The notes beneath the pieces are model-generated. The model searched no databases and was not told the origin of the DNA. It saw nothing but the letters and a program-made list of their open reading frames with translations. Of a stretch of 64,000 bases of DNA, positions 59,501-64,000 are shown in pieces. How positions within the stretch are numbered: the first letter of the stretch is position 1; the number at the start of each line of letters is the position of its first letter. Made by a program: the position numbers and the translations under genes. The stretch comes from a virus. Location of the stretch: IMG/VR virus record IMGVR_UViG_3300032289_001637, positions 1-64,000 of that record. One strand, written 5' to 3'.

Positions 59501-60245
59501 CTTTTACTGCAATTCCATATTTTGTATATTCTTCAGCAAGTTGTCTAACTTGTGCAATGTTTTGATTAACTTCTTCTGGAGTTGTAAAAGCATCTCCATA
59601 TACCTTTTTAAGGTTTACTAATTGCTTTTCAATATCCATAAAGGTTCTACCTGCAACTGATCCTAGTACAGTTAATGGAACAGTAAATCCAACCATAAGC
59701 TGACGACCAGACCATTGAACATTTTTACCAAAGTTAATCATGTGGGTAGTACCCTGTCTAAACATTGTATTTAGAAGAGCTTGTCTTTCTGCAGCTATTG
59801 CTGCTTTAGAAGAAAAAGCATCAAGTGGTCTAATTGCAAGGGCTTCTCCCATACCCTTTGCTGATGCACCAGTATTAATAAACTGTGTTTGCAGTGTAGA
59901 AGCTCTTCTTGCTGCAAGATCCATAGTTGCTGCAAAAGCAGCACTGTTCTTATTAAATGCAGAACTAAAGAATTGACCTAAAGTTCCTCTACCCTTTTTT
60001 AAAGTACTATCAAGATTTGCAGCTGCAGAATTCATCTTCATAAATTCTGAAGTGAATAGCCCACTTGAATTTATTGCTTTTGAAAGATCTCTTGTATAGT
60101 CGGAAGCAAACTTGCCTTGGGCAAGATTCCCCTTAGCCAAGGCAGCGTTAAATGAGTTTATTTGATTTTGAAGTGCTTTAAGCTCAGCAGCAGCAGATCC
60201 AGTATTAATCTGGATATCAATAATACCTTTAGCTACTCCAGCCAT
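50514..60245 (-). CDS. tape measure protein with embedded kinase-like domain
   Basis: 3243 residues. The N-terminal about 550 residues are a TP901-type tape-measure core (GKNVQWSGRQLMVGF, AASGARNGDLIDATRQATRLATLGQM in blocks), followed by hydrophobic stretches near 540-580. A TPGEFVV-containing repeat occurs at Thr712, Thr1414 and Thr3143. Residues about 1110-1290 look like a protein/lipid-kinase fold (Lys1150, Glu1161, Asp1227, Asn1232, Asp1245). Residues about 1900-1950 are Gly/Ala-rich membrane-like. Residues about 2410-2725 hold five 68-residue repeats, then coiled coil. It sets tail length and probably enters the cell on injection. Confidence 0.95.
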   Translation of the reverse strand: MAGVAKGIIDIQINTGSAAAELKALQNQINSFNAALAKGNLAQGKFASDYTRDLSKAINSSGLFTSEFMKMNSAAANLDSTLKKGRGTLGQFFSSAFNKNSAAFAATMDLAARRASTLQTQFINTGASAKGMGEALAIRPLDAFSSKAAIAAERQALLNTMFRQGTTHMINFGKNVQWSGRQLMVGFTVPLTVLGSVAGRTFMDIEKQLVNLKKVYGDAFTTPEEVNQNIAQVRQLAEEYTKYGIAVKDTIGLAANAAASGARNGDLIDATRQATRLATLGQMEQQEALKTTIALQSAFRLSGEDLADTINFLNMVENQTVVSLQDLSAAIPRVAPVIKGLGGDVRDMSVFLAAMQEGGVSAEQGANALKSGLASLINPTKAATETLSGFGINLDKIISANRGDLMGTVFAFGEALKGLDDFSKQQALEKVFGKYQYARLGALFENIVRDGSQASQVLSLMEYDVTALRTTAEKELAAVENALGTQLTGAVERLKLSLEPIGEIFIKMAIPVVNFLTKIVEKFDGLSDGQKQFAAIAAVIVGVVVPAGTMFLGLLINLLGTLGKITHGFGIFGKALIKGGPVAAVKALTQSAKYLSIEELEAAGAAKQLASSTQIANAAMLEQATSTGAARNAVAGLVAEYRALISVQQQAAATRPGLGVAAAAGAAAASGVKASSIRIRGLRRNKGGPIFMSGGTTVPGVGNTDTVPAMLTPGEFVVNKQATAQNYALLDAINSGNNFNNGGMIPGMQYFAGPRPNRVVRNRNNNLRREDVPFGQVGVGENARRQRELENIAQGQAVRRGNVAVPLQPRNQPVGAGQIDEKYELTHMLSRKDLESVNISQAKQIKHPLLRRIFETIGGSPLTLQTGFTVNLPRSINQNLRRGGSGFSPSELAQRLENVPASKMFEPLSAVAGRLESPANLEKIKAQFVERIRRMDPSKTLMDADIGPIYQSIIKKNNPEIYKLLKKPMQFRTETSEINRQLKVSGPSDLDKPEVISRLEREGYRVLSRQEVIDLKSLGGIGANYRDSEGRVGVYRSIGSSGTPGKISFVASDGQGDGKVFMASGTGPQNFVPSQLIGLEKYLTTGGSRLGYNAGGAVQYFGARMPNRVVAKSQIKKFTGTKVEDSTGHSSRFRDIAGVYDVDGRKMFVKPFPTLAEAQAELIGNAARRRIAGTATPGSRIVRMDGPEGEIFATTAPMIPGMKAGTTLPTKELLKQIPASSMLGDMDATAGNILSTGGGRLATIDPGAAAVKLIRNSKGVFRRATGSEISFGNEATNTGAYTARAITQVTEKTGASKDFVKMLGDAIAREGLTKAQFAKMYDDAVESAIARVPSFKLPSRIGDRSALDEAAKSAGYRNADEAYSAIMLRDLTSIRGLGGDIYSSASRFQGMLKANKGSIVPGQGNTDTVPAMLTPGEFVVNKDATRRNYDLLTAINSGNAQGLNMGGIAYKGSREAPPRLMMNSGGKVPGMQYFAKENRQRVVLPTLPGMPSRRARIMMGMSDPYQLQSRSNTGQGVFKDTSATLSSTAKKMTETFKTISANNMVYARAGERYFQAREAIEKKVVQQQIINKDRMIGINRQLGNIGTAMTGAAKNTALLGKNMALSLIENKKAAMLARKEARNTPEAKAARAEARAQRMQKAGQGMMMASMVPMMASSFVENPKQQQALMGVGAAMAIIPMLQQLGKTAGTVTAGVGLLAAGFVMMRKHVDGLAKSSAIAGANLGGTANRMEEISSATGYSFASVRSGTQDYRFTEKQAQGASEIMPYFDTDEGKKLVEDLKKSSSEDRYKKVASMLEMAIADGMDPKKAESFGSAIAFALDDSLLKSKVIGLIRSGTLESGSKAMISSIEKRQAALNKDLPEINSNRFTANQSFAGGAIAGGAAGAVLGGVLTSWSGPFAAFGIALGAVIGAVGGAATAFFANKKAIEANVAAVGKTFGSSIQTLKELKNAEALLNEERKNGSITTQEFETREKKIQEIRQISYDNIENAVMNTKDSGATQQTIADQLFLSGFSSDSAAVVARATDRDKVAAEVFGQADFSKLDTAQQEIVSTIIASTLDGLTPENYGAKIGDIQGVWALYKEKLLKASEDGTTPTPQEMKAIMESAQLEKFVGATIASSPTKNYDPQTVATNMQKAITDSGTTLSFTQIESALTELGDPDIAIKIGTNADSIKDLEEVLNSLPDGFDLSMYTSYLNGDTEFTDPEAYTKSIQDTIDKIAKVAPKGFDPIELFKLFDGTGKDPEKEIKDAVTKANNLIMQSGGDNEKALTTVFESVGYDATQKEVDAFNALPASQQKTYLTSFVIAMQTVGAMPQLQQETDGRGGAGVAAANAKIKADYAKKIKDQADFIQSLNIDGTGQTPFNEDGGGGGGGTKPPTKKEQAVTFLKDAESQNKEIKNYTNLIKGVADANNVEALSMIPQDVYLNTAKNKRADLIKTMQSQIALQNRLNAVMVLAETQKATSDLSKYSKTLGSLGVVITSDIEGMIDQKAFLAMTTAERKVYIAELNKQASAQTRLAATMALADAKKQTKEMSDYSSVLSGLGVVIDSDVEGMIDQKAFLAMTTAERKVYIAELNKQVQAQSTLAATMALADAKKQTKEISEYSDALNKLGVEINSDVEGMIDQKAFLAMTTQQRKSYIEELNKQTEAQKKLNAVQGLVDIKKNVNGLKDQLDITKQLVTQGINGEIAGLIDVELYQHSTTAAKKEYIDTLKEQLNVQRALEFLTKSSEERTLDTLDLAASAITLENSALETKLSGMERENELIQRQINIRNHALDLLAKEEEKVNKTYDDRISALDKVEKANNRIDQQNRSRVGLASALASGDIAAAANMASEIQTQDAQYQIEDARAALETQRQKELESLSISVNGVLMTRKQITEQISSFGETIYKNEQDMQVVQDAIYENSKKQNDIDKERAKLEYKILLTKMKQNIEALRAAGLTGKALKDLQDYIDAYNVAEKAAVVEKIGTPGQADNTILGTGGGGGTADNIAAPVVVEKVDSLSPTPVTTPVTTPVTTPVTTPVATPVATPVTTPVKPPVISPVAAYVPYTKAEFKAGILNSKLSFGKNKEQHYIAQKMGYVDPKAYTVKADEMDEKYATLSNDKKIEITKFVKKAIASTNYFNTGGIVPGIGSLDSVSARLTPGEFVIRKAMVGKYGMPLLEAINLGAFELPEMSQPTFGVSGSRYDIPQSGKAQGPETMYNNTYNVNVNVAGTDASPDDIANVVMAKLSQQNRGNLRSSRY
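51141..51230. repeat. 12-bp tandem repeat in the tape measure gene
   Basis: Seven and a half copies of AGGAGTTGTCAC (variants TTAC and CCAC), encoding a Thr-Pro-Val-Thr repeat on the minus strand. It forms a flexible linker near residue 3020 and is prone to length change by slippage. It is not a CRISPR: there are no spacers. Confidence 0.9.
52070..53020 (-). repeat. five 68-residue repeats in the tape measure protein
   Basis: The block EGMIDQKAFLAMTT recurs at Glu2485, 2553 and 2621, a period of 204 bp. A weaker unit lies before and another after. The middle units are nearly identical at DNA level (for example GCATCAGCAAGTGCCATTG occurs twice 204 bp apart), which indicates recent duplication. 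Confidence 0.85.
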
Positions 60246-60616
60246 TAATTAACCACCTCATAATCCAAGCCCATTCCAATTCCGAATCCAGCTCTTTGAG
60301 CTGCTATTCCTTGTAGGGCAAGAATATCATCTGGATTAGAAGTCGCACCTTTGCTATATGCTCTGGCTTTGATTTCTTCCCATTTATTACTAGACGAAGA
60401 GGATTCATCTATATTAACACCTTGAAGTGCTGCTAAAAATTTTCTATCTTCATAGTCTTGATTATTTTTAGCCTCTAGTATTGCTACTAATTCAGGCATT
60501 GATATAGATTCCTCCATTTCAGAATAATTCTTCCAGAATCCTAGAAGAAATACTCTTGATTCTAACTCAGCAAGATCTAGTTCGTCCCAACTAGAGCCGC
60601 TGCCAGTGCGTTTGGG
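60245..60616 (-). CDS. tail assembly chaperone, frameshift-extended part (GT-type)
   Basis: The downstream part of a -1 frameshift fusion. After slippage at CCCAAAC (60616-60610) the frame reads PKRTGSGSSWDELDLAEL and on to the stop at 60245. LDLAELESRVFLLGFW is typical of the T part of gpG-T chaperones. An internal ATG at 60517 exists but has no ribosome site. The fusion is made in small amounts and holds the tape measure protein during tail assembly. Confidence 0.85.
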   Translation of the reverse strand, partial: PKRTGSGSSWDELDLAELESRVFLLGFWKNYSEMEESISMPELVAILEAKNNQDYEDRKFLAALQGVNIDESSSSSNKWEEIKARAYSKGATSNPDDILALQGIAAQRAGFGIGMGLDYEVVN

Positions 60617-60912
60617 TCATTCAATTTAATCCCTGCAGCAACCTCAATTACCTTATACACAGTTGGGAGATCCATGATCTCTTCCAATTGCTCCTTAGTT
60701 GCTAACTCTGCATTGTATTGCTTCATTGCAATAACAGCACAGTTTAACAAAAGATCCATTGATTTGATATTATCTTCTGCAATTTTTGGATCACTAATCT
60801 TTTGAAACTCTTTCATAAAATCTCTTAACAAAGAAATTTTAAGTGGTTTCATAGAAATGTTAGAACCATCTAGTAGCTCTACTTCTACAACTTCATATAC
60901 GCTAGTTGCCAT
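60577..60912 (-). CDS. tail assembly chaperone (G-type)
   Basis: 111 residues, helical and acidic, the N-terminal form of the tail chaperone pair upstream of the tape measure gene. Most ribosomes stop at 60577; some shift at CCCAAAC and make the longer form. The ATG at 60912 has AGGAGGAATA upstream. It lies after the terminator of the major tail protein, so some read-through or a promoter in 60913-60970 is needed. Confidence 0.85.
   Translation of the reverse strand: MATSVYEVVEVELLDGSNISMKPLKISLLRDFMKEFQKISDPKIAEDNIKSMDLLLNCAVIAMKQYNAELATKEQLEEIMDLPTVYKVIEVAAGIKLNDPNALAAALVGTN
60610..60616 (-). other. -1 ribosomal frameshift site CCCAAAC
   Basis: On the minus strand, codons CCA AAC of the short chaperone are preceded by C, giving the canonical X-XXY-YYZ heptamer C-CCA-AAC. 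The zero frame stops at 60577, and the -1 frame is open through the 60245 stop. The position matches the conserved chaperone frameshift of siphoviruses. Confidence 0.88.
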
Positions 60913-60970
60913 TTATTCCTCCTATAGAATATATTCAATTATATCATAGAAGCCTTGTAAAACAAACAAT

Positions 60971-60995
60971 GCCCACCCTTTTTGGGGGTGAGCAC
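60971..60995 (-). terminator. terminator after the major tail protein
   Basis: Minus strand: TGCTCACCC pairs with GGGTGGGCA (one G-T) around CCAAAAA, followed by TTGTTTGTTTTA. It is a 9-bp stem with a T-rich tail. Partial termination here would keep the abundant tail-tube protein above the level of chaperones and tape measure. Confidence 0.88.
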
Positions 60996-61019
60996 TGTTT
61001 CTATATTTAGTTTTGTTGG

Positions 61020-61721
61020 TTATCCAACGGTACGATCAACGATCTTACCATAGACACCATTGGATGCTGGAAGTAAACGGAATGTAACTTCAAACATAGA
61101 TGCTTCGTCACGCTTTGCAGATACAGTCACATTCTCAATTGAGAGAACACGATTTGCTATATACACACGCTCTACCTTTGCATTACCAGTTGCTAAAGGA
61201 TCACCAGAACCTGGACCAACAGCGATAAGTGCACGTTCTACAGGAACGTCACCTATTTCGCCACCTGATAGACTAAGGTCGAATTCTCCAGAAGTCAATC
61301 TACCTGAAGCATTCACAGATGCTGAAACACTTGTAACACTTGTTGGTGATGCAATTGCTACAACAAGGTTTTCAAGAGTGGCTTCAGCAAATGCTGTTAC
61401 CATGTTTACTTGCATACCTTGCTTGTAAAGCTTTGCAACATCAAGAAGCTGATCTACCTGAACTTCACCGAAGTCTGGTTGGAACTGTAGTTCTAAACCA
61501 TTCATTGTGAATCCTAGATTTCTCCAGTTTACAGATGCAGATGCTGTTTCAAGAAGGTCTGCGTAAGCTCCAGAACCACTTAGTGCTGGAAATGCATTTG
61601 CACTACCACTTGAAAATCTGTAATCACTGTTAGCTGTGTTAAATTCTAGTGCACCCTGCTTCGAAACGAAGAGTTGGGCTGCACCAACGATAATTTGATT
61701 GGAATTTCCACGAGTTGCCAT
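61020..61721 (-). CDS. major tail (tube) protein
   Basis: 233 residues, beta-rich, with the layout of a siphovirus tube protein: an N-terminal VGAAQLFVSKQG strand, GLELQFQPDFGEVQVDQL, and a C-terminal MFEVTFRLLPAS. It has a strong AGAGGTGAAAAAA ribosome site. Codons and terminator suggest high expression. It sits just upstream of the chaperone genes as expected. Confidence 0.88.
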   Translation of the reverse strand: MATRGNSNQIIVGAAQLFVSKQGALEFNTANSDYRFSSGSANAFPALSGSGAYADLLETASASVNWRNLGFTMNGLELQFQPDFGEVQVDQLLDVAKLYKQGMQVNMVTAFAEATLENLVVAIASPTSVTSVSASVNASGRLTSGEFDLSLSGGEIGDVPVERALIAVGPGSGDPLATGNAKVERVYIANRVLSIENVTVSAKRDEASMFEVTFRLLPASNGVYGKIVDRTVG

Positions 61722-61799
61722 ATTTTTTTCACCTCTTTTTTGATCTTAAATTTATGGGGAGATTGGCGTTTCCTAACTTAAGTATACATCTAGTTTTTA

Positions 61800-62381
61800 T
61801 CATTCATTAAACTGTTTTGAATGATAATCATATTTAATAATAAGATCTCTAGTTGGATTATATTCCATAAAGTCTGATACGTCTTGTTGATTATCTGTGA
61901 ATCCAGACTGATAAACATTTACACAATGAAAATGATACCTATTTAACTCTGGATAACTAGGACTATTGTAGTCTGGCAAATTTTTAGTAAATTCGTTAAT
62001 ATCTTTTCCTGCATCATCTTCCCTATCTAGTATGCTTTGAACTAAAGAAGTAAGATTGTAAGTAGTTTCAAACCTATCTTGCTGGAACTTATTAACGCCC
62101 CACAGAGAGCCACCATGGATAGTATATCTCATCTGATCAGTTTTGATAGGGTAAAAATATTTATACCCTCCACGGATTCTACTAAACTTATCAAACACAA
62201 TATATGGTAGATCATTTTCTAAAACTTGGGATGGAAGGTTAGAAGCTGGTGCTGGAAAAAATGGAACTATTTGAGAACCTCCAGAACTTGGTGGATATAA
62301 AGATGAAAATTGCGGAGCATAAGTTTTAAACTGTTCCCAAACATATAAGTTTATAATTTGCTCTGGTCTATAAATTATCAT
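61800..62381 (-). CDS. putative tail terminator/completion protein
   Basis: 193 residues, alpha/beta with aromatic-rich strands (YIVFDKFSRIRGGYKYFYPI). Placed just before the major tail protein, where the tail terminator usually is. The sequence itself gives no firm family. Confidence 0.6.
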   Translation of the reverse strand: MIIYRPEQIINLYVWEQFKTYAPQFSSLYPPSSGGSQIVPFFPAPASNLPSQVLENDLPYIVFDKFSRIRGGYKYFYPIKTDQMRYTIHGGSLWGVNKFQQDRFETTYNLTSLVQSILDREDDAGKDINEFTKNLPDYNSPSYPELNRYHFHCVNVYQSGFTDNQQDVSDFMEYNPTRDLIIKYDYHSKQFNE

Positions 62382-63061
62382 AAGGCTTCTCCTGGAGCTT
62401 TAGCTATCCAAGAAAGTGCAGTTGCTCTTCCTGTAGAAGATCCTCCACCATTTACACCTGATGAAAAATAATCTTCATACACTTTTGGATTTGAAAAATA
62501 ATCATAAAATTTTATTGCAGGAAGGTAAACATTTGTAAAGTAGGATCCATAGAACTCATTGAAGGCTTCTACAAAAGATCCTCTTGTTGCTTCTCCGCCA
62601 GGATTAGCAATTATAATTGGACCAACTCTAAAATATTCTTCACCATTAATTGTAAATGCAAGAGCTTTTGCATTTTTTTCATTAATAGTTACTGGAATTC
62701 CCTCTTCCATAATAATAGCTTTATTATAAAATGGCTCTCCTCCATCTTGAGATGGTATATTTGATTGTAAAAATTCTGCATCAATAACTGCTGAAGTATT
62801 ATTAACTTGAAGAGATAAGTCATATAGTCTTTCCATTGGATTTCCAACTTCTCCCCACTCATAAACATGGTGCAACATTCCAGGGTGGGATCTGGCTAAA
62901 CCATCAAGGTATTCGTAAAATACTGAAATAGAAGTAGCACCAACTTTTTGATTTAACAAAGACTTATTTTTATTTAATTCTGTAACAAATCCATTTGAAT
63001 ACTTAACTGTATTATTTAACTTTTTAATTAAATCATCTGCTTTAATTCTTGAACGAATCAT
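62378..63061 (-). CDS. putative HK97-gp10-like head-tail protein
   Basis: 227 residues: helical start with basic residues, then a beta-rich region with a GEEYFRVGPIIIANPGG turn. Position between the stopper-like gene and the terminator-like gene suggests a gp10-type connector. The match is contextual. Confidence 0.6.
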   Translation of the reverse strand: MIRSRIKADDLIKKLNNTVKYSNGFVTELNKNKSLLNQKVGATSISVFYEYLDGLARSHPGMLHHVYEWGEVGNPMERLYDLSLQVNNTSAVIDAEFLQSNIPSQDGGEPFYNKAIIMEEGIPVTINEKNAKALAFTINGEEYFRVGPIIIANPGGEATRGSFVEAFNEFYGSYFTNVYLPAIKFYDYFSNPKVYEDYFSSGVNGGGSSTGRATALSWIAKAPGEAL

Positions 63062-63534
63062 AATTCTTCATCCCATTTCTGATTTCCAGACCTTGAAATA
63101 AACATTCTATACATGCCAATATTATGAAACATGTCAAATGATGGAACTATTGTTTTTATTTCATACTTTGTTTTTGTAGCACCTTGTTCATATTTAAGGT
63201 TTTCTCCATTAACCCAGGCAGGTTCTCCTGACGGGTCTTTTATATTTGTAATTGCTATTGCAGTTATTGGATAATACTTTCCAGTATTAGATTTTCTAAC
63301 ATCTTCTGAAACTCTAAAAGCAATGTTTGAACTATAGTCAAAAGTTTTATTTCTCACTTTTAATTCTGGTGCAATCATTGCATCAACAAGTTCACTAATT
63401 GCAGAACAGTTAATTGTTCTATTAAAAACCCATTTTCTAATAATATTTCCATATGGTGATTGAGTTTCTTCTGCATAGTATATGTCTGCAGTCATTGGGT
63501 AAAAAATACTGTCTAATGAGGAATTAAAAAGCAT
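63058..63534 (-). CDS. putative head-tail stopper protein
   Basis: 158 residues, beta-barrel-like (TADIYYAEETQSPYGNIIRKW). The layout and context fit a head-completion stopper of the SPP1 gp16 kind. Overlaps the next gene by 4 nt. Confidence 0.6.
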   Translation of the reverse strand: MLFNSSLDSIFYPMTADIYYAEETQSPYGNIIRKWVFNRTINCSAISELVDAMIAPELKVRNKTFDYSSNIAFRVSEDVRKSNTGKYYPITAIAITNIKDPSGEPAWVNGENLKYEQGATKTKYEIKTIVPSFDMFHNIGMYRMFISRSGNQKWDEEL

Positions 63535-64000
63535 TTATAACACCCCAATACGAATATTATTCTTATACTTTGTTAGGATTCTGTCAACAACAAGATTTCC
63601 AGTTGATGCATTAAAATTCTTTGCAAACTTAATTTTAAAATCAGCATTATCAAATGATTCAATATACTTATTTAAATATTTCATATTGTCACTTGAAATG
63701 TCAGCAACTAAAAGCTCTGTTGCTTCTTTTATGTCTTGAGGAATTACCTTCCATCCAAAATCTGCATCAACAAGGTATTCAAATCCATCTGCAAAGTCAA
63801 CATCCAAGTATCTATCTCTCCATACCCTGTTGTAGTTAACTCTATTAGTTTCAGTTTGTGTTAGCACAATAGATGTCTTATCTTTTGAAATTTCAAATTC
63901 TTGGTCATTTACTGCTGCCGTTGCATCATAAACAAGTTCTAAATTTTCATATAGCTTATGAAGTTTATGAATCTTTTCATCAATAACGAGATAATCAGAT
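63535..64000 (-). CDS. head-tail adaptor-like protein, cut by window edge
   Basis: At least 154 residues; the open frame runs to the window edge, so the GTG at 63867 is not the real start. It is mostly helical with EATELLVADI and a C-terminal KYKNNIRIGVL strand, as in SPP1 gp15-type adaptors. The head genes are expected further right. Confidence 0.6.
   Translation of the reverse strand, partial: SDYLVIDEKIHKLHKLYENLELVYDATAAVNDQEFEISKDKTSIVLTQTETNRVNYNRVWRDRYLDVDFADGFEYLVDADFGWKVIPQDIKEATELLVADISSDNMKYLNKYIESFDNADFKIKFAKNFNASTGNLVVDRILTKYKNNIRIGVL

Noticed and set aside
61783-61790. TGTATACT upstream of the major tail gene as promoter
   Set aside because: No -35 was found and the hexamer is weak. 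The gene may simply be read from upstream head genes.
1-64000. Signs of lysogeny (integrase, repressor, attachment site)
   Set aside because: None was recognised. The HTH proteins at 31261 and 42110 are not clear repressors, and no duplicated tRNA end was seen.

Overview
The window is one continuous piece of a large, AT-rich double-stranded DNA phage genome with a long non-contractile (siphovirus-type) tail. The host is most likely an actinobacterium. The evidence is a WhiB-family Fe-S protein (20522-20803), an actinobacterial-style secreted lytic transglycosylase (9470-10009), a replicative polymerase of the DnaE type, and many promoters that place the start site on or next to the ATG (leaderless mRNAs, common in Actinobacteria). 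No integrase or repressor was recognised, so nothing in this piece points to lysogeny. The AT-rich composition would fit an aquatic low-GC actinobacterium, but that is inference.

Layout. Positions 1-6493 are read on the plus strand: a DUF932 gene, an Api92-like gene, a string of about fifteen very small, often acidic, tightly coupled orphan genes, tRNA-Met(CAT), and a proteasome-like Ntn-hydrolase. Positions 6494-7082 are the only long gene-free stretch. Two opposing transcription units converge there, and it carries a 16-bp direct repeat exactly 100 bp apart. From 7083 to the right edge everything is read on the minus strand, so transcription runs from high to low coordinates. In that order come head-tail connector genes (64000-61800), major tail protein, tail chaperones with a -1 frameshift, a 3243-residue tape measure protein, and minor tail proteins to about 42.6 kb. 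Next is a replication and recombination block at 42-31 kb: DnaB, CHC2/Toprim primase, an SSB-like protein, DnaE, MazG-like, RecA, Cas4-like and RuvC-like nucleases. Then come the terminase (30.7-28.4 kb) and a sugar-nucleotide/glycosylation block (28.4-24.8 kb). An IMPDH/GMP-reductase gene follows, then small genes with WhiB, SSB and an orphan Pnkp-type phosphatase. A full GTPase-domain FtsZ (17515-16580) comes next, then a second glycosylation block (16.6-12.7 kb), a lysis cassette (12.6-9.5 kb), and finally Hsp20, thioredoxin, two tRNAs and a thermonuclease.

How it works together. The phage brings its own replisome and nucleotide-pool enzymes, chaperone and redox proteins, a two-part glycan pathway that could decorate the virion or the host surface, and a cell-wall lysis set. 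The two most unusual items are a tail-less FtsZ that retains the GTPase and T7-loop residues, and a kinase-like fold embedded in the tape measure protein between repeats of a TPGEFV-containing motif. Two further non-coding patterns stand out: a three-copy promoter family with a TGTCAGACC box, and a four-copy TGAGCA/TGCTCA stem-loop that, in two of its copies, sits just upstream of consensus promoters.
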